Assembly (NCBI GenBank): GCA_050084515.1
Contig: CM114275.1
Location: 1,178,001 to 1,242,000 of the forward strand
Source: Blasia pusilla
Lineage: Eukaryota > Marchantiophyta > Marchantiopsida > Blasiales
Length of the DNA stretch: 64,000 nt
Direction: 5' to 3'
Position 1 is the first letter of the stretch. Each line of letters starts with the position of its first letter. A program made the position numbers and the translations under genes. The notes beneath the pieces are model-generated. The model did not search any database and was not told where the DNA came from. It saw only the letters and a list, made by a program, of their open reading frames with translations. Below are positions 45,311 to 57,310 of the stretch, in pieces.

Positions 45311-46990
45311 ACTGCTCGCTCTACCTCGTTCTTTCGAACCCTTGAAGAACGCCGTGATGACAACCGTGTCTCACCCGCTCAAGCACTCAAGCACTCAAAC
45401 TCACCGAGAGTCTCCCACAATCCTCACTAGCTCACCTATGCTAACGTCAATCCCTTGATGATACACCCAACCTCACGCACACTCAACACTCAGGCTCACC
45501 ATGAGCCTCCCACTAACTCACCTAACCTACCGACACGCTCGGGTCATACATGCGACCCCTATTTGGCAACCGCCGTATATCCATCAACTTGCTATACATG
45601 AAAAGAGTCTACACTCATCACCATCAGTGCATCCACCTAGCACCAACTACTACCCGATACCCAGCACTCTCAATCACATAAGATAAGTGTGGGAAAAAGG
45701 GACTCGAATGGGTAACCTAATCACGCCCTCCAACCTACTGCACCGTCAACACTCACTCCTCCATATGGTATGGCAACCTCCGCAACACGACACTCTCCTC
45801 GACCAACACAACGAACCTTCCATCAGCATCGGCGTGTATGCCTCCATAAGAATCCTTGCAAATCCTAGCCATGCTTGAAAAAGATCTCATCCTAAAAAAT
45901 CTCTCCGTCCACCCCTAGATGCGCCTTGCAACCTCAACTCAACCCCGTCCAAACGCAACCCTAACCATCTATGACAACACCCGCCGCTCTGCCCATCCCT
46001 ATTATGATCCAATAATGTACATGATTACTATGTCCCTACCACATCGGCTCCTCTACGTCGCAACTACATAAGGGAAAAAGGGCCAAGGGCTTGGCCCGCG
46101 TCTCTATGGACCATAATGGCCCTCTGACCCTAAATGCGGGGGAACTTCCCAAAGTACGGGAAGGGGGAGCTCGCATCCCTATGGGCCCTAAATGCTGGGG
46201 AGGGGAAGGGACACGAAGGGCCGCAGCTCCGCGCCCCCGGCTCCGTCCGCCTCTGCCTCCATGCCATGGCTCCGTCCGCCTCTACCTCCGCACCCCGGCT
46301 CTAGCTCGCAGTCACCTACGACCTAGCCCCACCTAGCCCTAGCCGCCCTTGCAACCCTAGCCCTGGTGGCTACAAGCTCTCAACGTTTTCTCTCTACACT
46401 CCCGTTCTGTGCCGTTCTCTCGATGCTCCAACACTTTGCGTTACATCTGAGCGCTCCTGCGTGACCCCCACTCTAATGTTGTCCCTCGTCAACTTGGACC
46501 AGCAAAATCTGAGAAAAATGGACAACGCTTTCGCCCACGACCTTCCGAAGAGAAAAATGACCAACGTCCGCAACACACGTATCTCCATGGGCTCTCGACC
46601 GAAGCAACTTGCTTACCTACCTGCAAACAACAAATTCCCACTAGCCCCCTCGCATCTTTCTCATGCAAAAATAAAGAGTAATAAAAATGGCATACCCGGC
46701 CTAAAAGTCCACTGCTCAATCTACATCGGCATATTGAGCCTCGTCCACCCTGCGCTATCAAGGAATCCAGACGTAGCACCATAGTCCTATCTCACACACA
46801 TACAAGAAAGGTGCTCCAACGGCCCAACATGAGAAAGATGGCTTAGGAAAGCCTTCTTCCTCCCTTATATAGGGTTGGGAAGAGCCAAAAGGCTCTTTCC
46901 CTAAAAATAACTATCCTCATGGTAACCTATGCGCACACAAGTTACCAGGGGCGGGTGACCAGGTCAACAAGTCACCCGGTTGTGAAAGAC
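45311..46990. other. Upstream flank of the old gypsy relic; pyrimidine-rich, no gene
   Basis: No gene is recognised. Short CTCACC/CTCCCAC-type repeats fill 45370-45540 and GGCCCTAAATGC-type repeats 46115-46200. On the minus strand a TATA-like CCTATATAAGGG (46862-46873) lies upstream of the gag relic and could be the promoter of its lost LTR. Confidence 0.4.
46862..46873 (-). promoter_or_regulatory. TATA-like box, possible LTR promoter remnant
   Basis: CCTATATAAGGG on the minus strand, about 1.5 kb upstream of the old gag relic. The distance and orientation would fit an LTR promoter with a leader, but no LTR boundaries were found. Confidence 0.35.
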
Positions 46991-47897
46991 CACAACAAGA
47001 AAGTTGTTAGAAATGACATTCTTGACACAACGGACCTATCCTCAACCTCATCCGACACTCTGGGACAAAGTTACACTCAAGACAATCCACTGGCTCCTAC
47101 GCCCTATTCACGATAGATCTCGGCCTATCGGCTACTTAGATGTGACATCTAGGTTTCCTCGGAGGAGAATGAATTTTTTTTGGGAATGAAAATTTATATT
47201 ATTATTATTATAGAGTGCCCTTTCATTAACTTTGCAGACACCTCTCCGTTTGACACTTGGCACTTCTTGCCAAAAAGAAGTGCAGAAGATTGAGAAATCA
47301 AAGAGATCTAGAGTGGGAGAGTTGGAAGCAAAGCAAAGAGACTGAATTGTTGTTGATTTGATCAATGAGAGAAGAGAGCAAGACAAGAAATTTGAGGATG
47401 AGGATAAAGTGGAGTGGATAAAGCAACTCAAACATGCCACTAGTGGATTTCACCTTGGTCCATTCCTTTCGTGGTCGTCCACTTTGAATCGGGCTTGTGT
47501 TCTAGTCTTGTCCATATCCTACTCTTTGTGTTCCATTAAGTGGCTTCAAGCCACTTTTTGATCTTGCCATGCCCACACACTCCTCTTCTTCTTTCAGCCC
47601 ATAGTTCTTTTTTCTTGATTGATGGCGTTGCCTTATGTTCGGGTATTGCCAAGCTGCGTGCACCTCTACGCATTTTTCATCCTACTGGACCCTAGGCTAA
47701 TTTGAGTTTATCCTCTATGCCGTACCTCGCAATTTACATTCATAATGTTCATACTCAATTTCACCAAATATTTTTTCCTTTTACACATGCGTTTTTTTTT
47801 TGGTAGTCTCGTAATACTGAACTATGGCATCTTATGTTTTGGAGAGAGAGAGAGAGGACTTGATGGGATGGGAGTCATGTGCTTGGCAAGACACGTG

Positions 47898-47926
47898 TAA
47901 GATGTAAGAGAGGCTCTTACATCTTA
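47898..47926. repeat. Perfect 13-bp hairpin with 3-nt loop
   Basis: TAAGATGTAAGAG pairs with CTCTTACATCTTA around AGG; a further TACATCTTA follows. Possibly the remnant of a foldback transposon. Confidence 0.8.
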
Positions 47927-48599
47927 CATCTTATGTTCCTCTTGTAATAGGCTTTTACCACTTTCATCCTTTGGCACTTTTCTTACATACTAGTCTTCTA
48001 ATCTCATTATTTTTCATCTATTGATAGTGTAATTTGAAGATAATGAGACACTTCACGAATGTAGAAGTTCAAAGAAGGGCCATTTACTACAAATACCAGT
48101 TTTTGGATTATTGGTGAATTAAAACATTTGTGGGTTTCCGAATTCCTTGAAGTCATGCTTACAAGTAAAATTAGGACTTAAGTCCATTTAAATATGAGTA
48201 AGACATCAATCTCTTTTACAACCAATCAAGTCTCTTTTAGTAGCCTATATAGTAGGATCTTGATGTTAAAATATTCAAAATGTTGTTGATAGTGTTTATT
48301 TTGTTCGTTTCTTTGGACATCTTGGGAGAGCAAAGGCTAGCATATGATATGGTTGTAGTAGTCTACCACTAAGAGGACTTTACAGATTCTTTGCAAATGG
48401 AGAGGGAATGGGGCTGGGGAGGAGGGTCCATGAGGCCAAGATTATTTGTTTCTTCACTTGAAAATGCTTTGGAATTGGGTCTTAAGATCCGATTTGGCTG
48501 ACCAAGGCACAAACCTTAGCAGAGTGCGCATTCAATTGTCCGCCGCTTCCTTTAAAGTGAAGTCATAAAATTATTGCCCGCTGAAGGAGCTGTTCCGAA

Positions 48600-49430
48600 T
48601 TTGGAAGACATCCTACTGAAATTTCTAGGATATTTGGAACTATAGTTCTAATGGAAGGTTATTGAAGGGCTTTCCAAATTAGCTCAGAAGCATTTGGTTT
48701 CTACCGCTCGAGATAGCCCTAAAGTTGACAAGGGGAATGTGCTGATTCGGCCCTAGAGAAGCTCCCACCAAGTACCACAATTGGATCTTAAGTGCCAATT
48801 CAAAAGCATTCAGAACTCTAGTTGCAAAATGAGCTTGAAGCTCCCGACTTCAAGCTCATTCTTCAAAGAATCTTCCCGACCCCCTATCTTCCCGACCCCC
48901 TATCTTCAAAGAATCTGGAACGTCCTCTTGACAGTAGACCGGCTATTGCGGGCGGAAGGAGCTCTTTAGGCTTTGCAATATCACATACCATCAATTAAAG
49001 GGCATTCGGAACTAAAGTTTCAATCGAAGTTATATTCCACTTACTGGACACCTTCTATGGACGGAATTGGATCTTAGTTTCCACTTGGACTTAGACTAAG
49101 TGCGGCTCCAAATGACGTTCAGCGGGCGTGGTAATTAGGGACACAATCACAACTTAGGTTCCGATTCTATTGGGATCTCAGGAGCCAATTTTGGGCCATT
49201 CAAAACTTTAGTTCCAATTGAGGATGCAGATTTCCCTTTACTAGACGCCCTCTATGGTCAAAATTGGACTTAGACTAAGTATGGCTCTAAATGAAATTCA
49301 GTGGGCGTAGCAATTAGGGACACAATCAGAACTTAGGTTCCCATTCTATATTTGTTTCCGACCTATTGGGATCTAAGGATCCAATTTCAGGGCGATTCAA
49401 AACTACAGTTCCAATCGATCCAAATAATGG
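48600..49430. repeat. Degenerate ~180-200 bp tandem repeat
   Basis: The clearest pair is 49087-49265 and 49266-49424, both starting GGACTTAGACTAAGT and containing AATTAGGGACACAATCA and TATTGGGATCT. Earlier, more diverged units are marked by GGAACTA(A/T)AGTT-like blocks near 48640, 48810 and 49005. Noncoding. Confidence 0.72.
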
Positions 49431-49891
49431 CAACGTTGAGGATGCAAGCACTACCAGAAGAAATTGTACACACACGTTACATAATAAGTCCATCGCAAAA
49501 TCATTACAAGAAAATAAATATGCTCATTGAATATATCAGATTTGGAACTCAAGTTCCAATTTGGGTTGATTAACAAAAATCCCCGACAATCTTTAACTTC
49601 TACTTTCTGCAATATGTTACAGTTCTCGCAATCTTAAGCTTCCATTCTCTACAATATGTTACAATTCCCGTTGTACATATCTATAAATATCTAGTACCAA
49701 AGAAATTAAAATTATACACAATACATTTCCAATCGGAGGAGAGTCTCATCCGTTGTTATATCTGTGACATCGACCAGCTCAAACCTTGGCAACATACTTC
49801 CTTAATTCATCCTCTTCAATATGCTGAATTTCACATTCTATTTCCAAATATACCCAATGGCATCAATATACAGTATCATTCAAGCTATCTA

Positions 49892-50522
49892 TTATCCTCT
49901 ACGAGATTTCTTCTTGCTCAATCGCAAGAGGGTCTTATCCGTGGCAAGGTCAGTAATCTCCTCGGGCTCAATTTGATGGATATACTTATGGAGTCTATCC
50001 GCGAAGTCACTCCAACTAAACCTTCCCTCTCTCGGAGTCAGAAGAATCCTCCTGAAATCAATTTGGAGATCTTCTTTTAAAGCCATGTACATAGTTTGGA
50101 ACTTATCATTATTCTTCTTTTGATACTCCTCGTCCAAATTGCGCAAGTCCACATCCTAGTCCTTAGTCTTTGGGAGGATGAAAGTGAACAAATTTTGCTT
50201 TAGTTCGTGCAAATCATACTCGTTAAGGAAAAAAGGGGCAACTTTTTGCCCGGTCATCAACAAGCAATGTTTCTGTGGTAGTTGGAGATAATTCCCTTTG
50301 ATGGAATAGTCGTATACATTTTTCACCAAAGCAGTCGCCTTGGAGTTGAAGAAGATTTGGTATGCCTTATTACATTCCCCGTCCATACGATGGCCAAGGG
50401 TATCTACAATGGTGATCGACTTGGTTGTAACCCTTGGCAAAAAGTGATTACGATAAACACTTTGTCGGTTCCCTCGTACTTCATCACTTCACTCCACATA
50501 GTGTCCATGCTCTCATCTGCCA
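49892..50522 (-). pseudogene. Broken Ulp1-like (C48) protease fragment
   Basis: The minus strand from 50519 reads MWSEVMKYEGTDKVFIVITF, then in a new frame SITIVDTLGHRMDGECNKAY and HCLLMTGQKVAPFFLNEYDL, ending at a stop near 50158. A further frame ends KKKSRRG at 49892. The order (V-F-I, I-x-I-V-D-T-L, then Q..V..FFL.EY) resembles the Ulp1 cysteine protease fold, where the last block normally carries the catalytic DCG; here that cysteine is absent. Such domains occur in host SUMO proteases and in some plant DNA transposons. Copy 2 of the gypsy element ends exactly at its upstream edge. The family assignment is tentative. Confidence 0.4.
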
Positions 50523-51164
50523 TGTCGTGCGCATACACATCGCTACACAACATACATCGTTGTCACCGAACACACACACAAACACGCATGATCCCATGCT
50601 AACTCATGGCATCCAAACAACGAGACAAGAAGAACCAAAATATCTCCAATTAAAGTAAGATCCAATCTCTCTCTCCACCATCTCACACCATAGCTCTCAA
50701 AGGTGTGCACTCTCTCTCATGTCAAACCAAACCCACTCTCCTAATGAGAGGCTGGGGTTACACTCACAAGGCAAGGTACCATAGCTCCGCCGCCTCATGC
50801 CAAGAGGTTCAACAAAGAAAGAATGAGCTCTCAAGCTCTCTCTCCTTGAGGTATACCCCTCTCCTCTCCCAAGCTCTCTCCATGGTAACCTATTCTCCCA
50901 AGTCACCTCCTTGGCTCTTGACCTGATGTAGGAGGTCAAGGGCCACTTACCAAAAATAGTAAGTCGATCATATACTCAAAATGGTACTTACCTAAAATAG
51001 TAAGTTCCTCAATATGGCTCCAAATGAGCCGAAACGAAGGGGAAACTTGCTATCTCAGGTTTCCAAGGGCCTCAACAGGTCACCCTCGACCTGTTGGGCG
51101 TGTCCTCCACTACTCACGAAAGCGCTCTATTAGATCTCATCGATCTATCCTAAAAGACATTACA
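50523..51164 (-). repeat. 3' LTR of copy 2
   Basis: 642 bp, minus-strand ends TGTAATGTC...GCGCACGACA, matching 44336-45017. It lacks the small internal duplication of copy 1. The D1 block follows at 51167-51292 and a polypurine tract complement (CGCCCCCCTAGC) at 51293. Confidence 0.88.
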
Positions 51165-51472
51165 ATTGTCGTGCGCATACACATCGCTACACAACATACA
51201 TCGCTGTCCGAACACACAGACAAACACGCATGATCCCATGCTAACTCATGGCATCCAAAAATCGAGACAAGAAGAACCAAAATATCTCCAATCGCCCCCC
51301 TAGCTGGTGGTTAGGTCCCTCTAACTCCAGAGAGTCATCGATCCCTACCTACCATGACATACATCTCTGGGACGCTAAGAGCAAGAAGGCCGGGTGCTCA
51401 TGTGGCCCCATCGTTAGTCGCCTCCTTGTCATCCATGTCATAGACACAAGTCGGAATGTAGAACTACCTTCT

Positions 51473-52560
51473 CTATGTACATCTGGGATACATCCATCGT
51501 CCCTGAGGAACCCTAGTGAGAGGTGGCGTCAAACATGCCATATGCCATCCTCTCGAACACCCATCACGGACTAGCATCGTGGCCGCACCACGGGCAAAAC
51601 CACACAACATACAACGCAAGCCTGCAGGAACTACTACTAAGCTCGGATCTATTGAACCATCAATGTTAGGAAGGTGACATGGCGCACAATTACGCACATG
51701 GTCCTTCCATACCATACCATCGCGTCCCTCTAGCAAGAGAACACCCGATGGCAAAATGTCACGCACTCTCAGGATAGTGCGCCCTGCAGTCACATCCAAC
51801 GTCGTCGGTGCCGTCTGCTGCAAATAGACATAATCTCCCTGATGAAACCTCCGGATAGTTGGTCGATAACCACCACCTCGAATAGTCGCATACCTCAACG
51901 TATCCCGATGTTGTGCAATCGCCAAGTTCTCGAACGCCATGGGCATCACTCTCCGAAATAACTCAGCCCTCTGAGAACATGCTCGCACCCATACATCTGG
52001 GTCATCGAGGTTCAGCACTCACCAAAGATCTCGACGATCGCCGCAGTAAATCGGCTCTCGCCATAAAGTAGCAAGTACGGTGAAAAAGATGCTAAGGATG
52101 CGTGCCTGCTGAATCTGTATCCCATCGCCAACCATGGCAACTGGAGGTCCCAATCTCCTAGGTGACCTCTCTGCAAGCCATACTTGCGTAAACCCCTCTT
52201 CACCGTCTGCACAACTCTCTGTGCTAATCCATCCGCCTCAAGATGATCTCGTGAAGTCGTGCGGTGGTCGATCTGCGCCTGATCACACAAGGCCTGGAAC
52301 TCACCGCAAAACTCGGTACCCTGGTCTGTCAACACCTCAGCTGGTGCGCCATAATGACTCAGCACTCTGTCAAGGAAGGCATAAGCTACTCCCTCACTTG
52401 CTTTGTCAGGCAATGCAACCAACTCGATCCACTTCGAGAAGTGCTCGACCATCACCAACACATAACGATCGCGTGGACGCTCCGTCAAGGGCAAAGGTCC
52501 TGCAAAATCCAAACTCCATCTATACCCTAAGCCCATGATCGGTAATGGATGCAATTTGGA
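51473..52560 (-). pseudogene. Integrase core, C-terminal module and PHD finger (copy 2)
   Basis: The frame 52554-52012 carries the integrase core: WSLDFAGPLPL (first D), VMVEHFSKWIELVALPD, EVLTDQGTEFCGEFQALC (second D) and HLEADGLAQRVVQTVKRGL, where the catalytic glutamate of DDE is replaced by Q. The frame 52018-51473 continues with RFHQGDYVYLQQ, a GPY/F-like stretch and VWKDHVRNCAPCHLP. It ends in a PHD finger with CMLC, DGC (the first cysteine of that pair is R here), GWHMAC and WMYPRC before the stop. The reading frame is otherwise open across the module. Confidence 0.85.
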
Positions 52561-54424
52561 GTCGGAGCATTGAACGATGCTCGGACCCGATCACACACCA
52601 TGCACCTGGCAACAAACTGCTGAACGTCAGTCTGCATGCCTCGCCACCAATACTGAATTTGGAGCAAGCTATACGTCCGCTTCACCCCAAAGTGACCCAA
52701 CTCCTCGTGGGCATGCTGCACTAGTCGTGCTCTCTGCAAAGGATGCGCACTACGCGCACTCGCCATCCTCCCAAACCCTCAAAACATGTCCCCTCCCAAC
52801 GGAACCGCCTGGCCCGTTGTAGGATCCGATCCGCTCTCTAGCATCCATGGTGCTCGTAAAAGGCCGCCAAGATTTAAGGTACTCTAAGACTACTCCATCA
52901 TCATGAATATCTCGGCCACTTGTCGTGTCCTCACTGGCCTCGGGATCCAAAGACTCTCCACTAGACCTCGCCATCGAAGTCTCCACACTCTGGCTCTCCA
53001 TAGCCAACATGCCTAAATAGGCTGACGCGTGCCATCCTGGCACCGACTCCTCATCACTCTCTCCATGCCATCGAGCTCCAGTCGCATCTCGCTGACTCGG
53101 GCATGGGTTACGACTCAACCCATCTGCATCCTGGTTGAGCGTTCCAGGTCTATGTACCACCTGAAAATCATACTCCTGCAACAACAGAGCCCATCTCGCA
53201 AGCTTCCCTGTAAGCTTGTCGGACTCCATCAACCACTTCAGTGGTTGATGATCAGTGATGATGGTAAAGGGGTTGCCGAATAAGTAACACCTAAAATGCG
53301 CGACAGCCCACACCGCAACCAAGCACTCACCCTCATACGAGCTGTACTTCGCCTCTGCAGTGTTGTTCGAACGGCTAGCGTAAGCCACCACAAACTTTCT
53401 ACCCTCATCATCATGCTGGGTGAGCACGCGCCCAATCCCCAACATGCTCCAATCGTGTGCAGCTCGAAAGGACGCCCCCGATCGGTCTCCTCAAGATGGG
53501 TGCGGACGTCAACTGTCCTGAGCAACTAAAATGCTCGCTCCGCTCACCCCAGTGCCACTCGTGATCCACCTTGGTGAGCAAGGTCAGCGGCTTCACAATC
53601 GAACTGAATCCCTTGACATATCGCCGATAGAAGTTCGCCAATCCCATGAATGCGCGAACACGGCTCACATGTGTAGGGCGTGGAATGCATGAGATAGCCT
53701 CTACCTTTGTCTGCTGAACACCAAGGCCCTCGGGTATATCGTATGACCCAAGTACTCAATCTGGTCGTAGAAGAACTTGCACTTGCCTGGATGTAGCTTC
53801 AGCCCATGTAATTGCAATCGTCGAAACACCTCCTCTAGATGTTGCTCATGCTCCTCAACCGTGGCGCTGAAGACTACAATGTCATCAATATAACACCTAG
53901 CAAAATCCAGACCAGCCAAGATCCTATCCATGACCCTCTGAAACTCAGTCGGGGAGTTCTTTAACCCAAATGGTAAGAACCGCCACGGTACAAACAATCC
54001 TTCCGTGAGGATCGATGCCCCAAAATGCCGTCTTCTTTGTCCTCCAATCGATAGGCGGTGATGGTATCCCTCATAAATCAATGAACAAGACCTTTGCGTG
54101 ACCAATCGCATCAAAGATCTCCTCAGGGGTGGGCATGGCATACCTATTGGACTTCGTCTGCCGATTGATAGGTCGGTAATCCCCACACATCCGCCTATCC
54201 GTCCAGTTGCCATGCACATCCTTCTTGGCGGGCATGACAGTGGCAGATGCATACTCCCCATGCGACATCTCCACTAGTCCTGCTCCGACCAAGTCTTGGC
54301 TCCTACTCTGAATCAGAGCCCTCTCCATATCACTGTACCTGTAGGGTCGTCGGAAGATCGGCATATCACTCGACAACTCAATGCGGATCCCCGGTCCCTT
54401 CAGCGTACCCAAATCCTCCATGCT
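52520..54424 (-). pseudogene. RT, RNase H and integrase zinc domain (copy 2)
   Basis: From 54424 on the minus strand: MEDLGTLKGPGIRIELSSD, FRRPYRYSDMERALIQSRSQ, MCGDYRPINRQTKS and PTPEEIFDAIGHAKVLF (RT fingers), a stop near 54070, then PFGLKNSPTEFQRVMD and CYIDDIVVFSA (catalytic) in frame 54261-53701. RNase H follows from about 53500 with YSSYEGECLVAVWAV and DHQPLKWLMESDKL. The integrase HHCC-type segment (GHFGVKRTYSLLQIQYWWRG, CMVCDRVRASF) lies at 52700-52580. Confidence 0.88.
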
Positions 54425-54849
54425 AAATGCAAAGCAGCTCCTATAACTCCTGAGGAACTGATGTATTCGGCGCCGCTCTCCTCTGTCAACTTAGGGCCCA
54501 TATCTGGCTCCCAAGTCTCCATCGTGACTACGGTAGGACTCTCCGGCGCGGGTATCGGTGGTTGCTATGGTGCAACCCCGTCTCGAACAACAACACTCGG
54601 CCGCTCTCCCGCAACCAAGCGCAAACTCGATCTCCTCCACGTGCGGTGCCAAACCACGCCGATCTTTGTGGCTATCATCTCCTTGCGTACCTTCAAAACA
54701 TCCCAAGAAGTCCAAGGGTGTCTCTCCCGATCTCCCATGGTGCGAGATCTCCTCGGGTCTCGCCCCGACCCACGCCTCCACCGTCTCGGTAGGGCATGGG
54801 GCTCACTAACGCAACCGTTGTGATCTGTCGCGATCTCATACGACGCCTC

Positions 54850-55836
54850 CGCCCACTCCCAAGTTGAGGATCCATGTCAAGCGATTCAGGTCCATCGCTC
54901 GACCCAAGACATGGCGTCGTGATGCCTCGACATCGATGGTACCGCCGTCACTCTGGGGAAATCCCATCGCCGCTCTCTCGCTTCGGCGTTGGGCTCCACC
55001 AACCGCTGAACCTGGTCATCCCAAACCAAGCCAGGATCGGCCTCCTTGTATGCATAGGAAGCGGAAAACTCACAACGTGGGCAAGGGCGCCCGCGCCTGC
55101 TACCCTGTTGACCACGTCGGCGGTGGTCGATCATCGTGCCTCACCGCTTTGTGATCGGCGACCTGGATCGAGAACGAAATCCACTAACAAAGGGGAGGGG
55201 CGCCCACTCTGATACGCCCTCCATAACACCGCATGGGGCACCAAGTTGGTCCACCATAGACGCGGGCGATGGGCTCTAGAACCTACACTCGCCGCATCCA
55301 AGAACATTTGTTGGGCGATCGGCACGCACTGATGAGCACTCGCCACGACCCGTGACTGGACTCTCCTAAGATCGGCACATTCTCGAATGTAGGCTAGAGA
55401 ACGAGACGGTGCTCCTGCAGAATCGCCGTAAGACCCTCAACATCTCCCAAAACAACCTGGACCGAGTGTCACCAACCCGTTGCCTCAAAGACTCGATTGG
55501 CCCTGACATGGCCAACCGGCAATGACCAAATCAATGGTCCCTACCCGCTCTAAGTCCTGCGCCCCCAACAATAAAATATCCTCGGTAGGGAACTCGGTAC
55601 TTCAGATCGCTGGATGCGCACAATAAGTCGGGAAAACGTAGGCGTAATTGCGCCACATGTCGTAGTGAGACGCGCCTCGCAACATCATCACTCTCCACAT
55701 ACAAGTATTGTTGTACTCGCACTCCTCCCTGCAAAACAGCAGCTAACCCAGTGCTAATCCCTCCAAAGAGATCTAACACTCGAATACCCTCCTCCGGGGT
55801 ACACCACACAATGGGTGTAGTATCCAAGGGTGTCAT
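54850..55836 (-). pseudogene. C5 cytosine DNA methyltransferase domain (copy 2)
   Basis: This uninterrupted counterpart of the copy 1 methyltransferase runs from 55836 on the minus strand. Motif I is VLDLFGGISTGLAAVL (55780), followed by YLYVESDDVARR and RHVAQLRLRFPDLL. Motif IV is GWPCQGQS at about 55510, reached after a frameshift. Motif VI is FENVPI at about 55380, motif VIII is HRPRLWWTNL at about 55260, and motif IX, near ERRWDFP, shows a frame change relative to copy 1 ERERAMGFP at about 54960. The ORF 55346-55131 joins the helix before VIII to the target-recognition region. Two copies preserving all motifs in the same place between protease and RT show the domain belongs to the element. 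Confidence 0.9.
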
Positions 55837-56239
55837 CGTAGCACTCCCCGCTACCTCGGGTTCCTCAGACCCGTCACGCTCTGTTAAACGCCCGCTCCAT
55901 GGGGAGTCACGTGCGATCTGCTAATCGTTGAAGCTCCTCGGCCGAGCCCCACAACGGCACCTCTCCTCCACGGAATGATGCGGCTACCATAACACTCCTC
56001 TCCATAGAAATGTCGAACGGGAGTATCTCTGCATGGACATGTCCTCAATCAAATCACTAGGCCAAGTGATGGCACCGCTAAATGCCGCTAAGGTCGCCAT
56101 CTCTCTGGCCGTTGCTCGATCATCGCACTGTGAATCGAACGGGTAATGAGCTAAGGCGCCCATCACCCGATCGTCATCCTGGTCTCAGAGGACGCCGATC
56201 GCTCCCAGTAATCAGGGAAAACCCCATCGGGTATAACAT

Positions 56240-56520
56240 CGCTCCACCAACCAAGACGTCGAGGACTCAAGATCGTCACTATCGCTTGGCGCGCACCACG
56301 GACTCATCTCAGGATGTCGGCGAATCCTCACCACGACCTCTGCCGGGTGATATATCTTGGTGGTACTCGCTCCACCCAAGGATGTCTCAGTATCCGAAAT
56401 GGACAACACTCCACATCGGCTCGTCAAGCCCAATCCTCAATGACGCTTTCCCCAACATCAAGGGTTGCGCTCTTGAATCCAACAAGACGCGCTTACGGAC
56501 TAAAAGCTCTACCTCCAGGA
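56240..56520 (-). pseudogene. Aspartic protease core (copy 2)
   Basis: The minus strand encodes LLDSRAQPLMLGKASLRIGL near 56490-56430. Retroelement proteases of this type have DSGAQP at the active site; here glycine has become arginine. The segment is absent from copy 1 through a ~240-bp deletion. It lies just upstream of the methyltransferase, which fixes the order gag-PR-MTase-RT. Confidence 0.65.
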
Positions 56521-57310
56521 CTCACCAACCTGGAAGACTCTCCTCGGTTATCCAAAGCAACACAACACCAGGAGAAGCCATGGCACGCTCTATCGCTGGT
56601 CTAGCGGGCATCTCCGCCATCCTAGCACCGCATGACCTACCATGAATTGGCGTGGGACGGCCCGAGCATCCGCTCAAGGGCAGGTCCATCACCTCCTCGC
56701 AATCACCTCAACGTGATGCGGGAACTCCAACTCGCGCTCACATAGTGAAGCGGCCAGCCGAAAAAGCCTCGGCGGCGTACCTCCCAACGTCACAACATCG
56801 GAAGCAGAAAATAAAGGAGTGCGGTACACAACGGTGGCCGCCCCAACAACGTGCTCGACACATGCCCCTCCTGAGCATCAACAATAGGAGTCGTCGCACT
56901 CACTTCTCCCATCACCCTCCGTGCTTGCAAACCAACAACATTACCAACTCTCCAGGAACTTTGATGAGGACCCATCAATGGGGTCCTCATCGCTTCGGAC
57001 AACGTGAAAGATTGAGGAAGCCTAGTCTGTCTACTGGCTTCCCCTCGTGGATCCAACTCTGCGGCCGCTCCACGCGTCACAGCTCGGGCGGCCTCCATCC
57101 GGGCGACCCGACATCCATCTAGGATCCTCCAGATCTCTGGCTGCTCCATATGATGTCGATGCCACGGATCCGGCATCGGGTAACCTCAATGCCATAGCGG
57201 CAATCTGCTCCTGTAGCTATTGTATCTGAGCAGCCATCCCAGCCTCACGTCCGACATCTCCCTCGGCGCGTCTAGGTGCCACGTCTAACCTTGGTGCCTC
57301 TAACCCAAGG
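56521..57310 (-). pseudogene. Post-gag region (copy 2)
   Basis: Minus-strand frame 57176-56790 contains the RTPLMGPHQSSWRVGN block shared with copy 1, followed by VSATTPIVDAQEGHVSSTLL. Function unknown; probably linker between gag and protease. Homology to copy 1 ends at about 57285-57310, which marks the truncated 5' end. Confidence 0.6.

Larger units (their letters stand above)
46991..49890. other. No recognisable gene; hairpin and degenerate satellite
   Basis: No domain is recognised. An open stretch with coiled-coil-like KIEKSKRSRVGELEAKQRE lies near 47280-47340 (plus) but is short and broken. A perfect 13-bp stem hairpin lies at 47898-47926, and a degenerate ~180-200 bp tandem repeat fills about 48600-49430. 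Confidence 0.45.
50523..57310 (-). mobile_element. Second copy of the methyltransferase/PHD Ty3/gypsy, 5'-truncated
   Basis: This minus-strand element is homologous to copy 1 from about 31110 to its 3' end. It ends in the same GCGCACGACA terminus at 50523. At the right side homology stops near 57285-57310, so the 5' LTR, leader and gag are missing. Order on the minus strand: post-gag region, protease, DNA methyltransferase, RT, RNase H, integrase, PHD finger, polypurine tract, D1, LTR. No nested insertion interrupts it. Frames are longer than in copy 1 (integrase 52554-52012 and 52018-51473; RNase H 53445-52750). Copies 1 and 2 are in opposite orientation, 5.5 kb apart. Confidence 0.92.
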
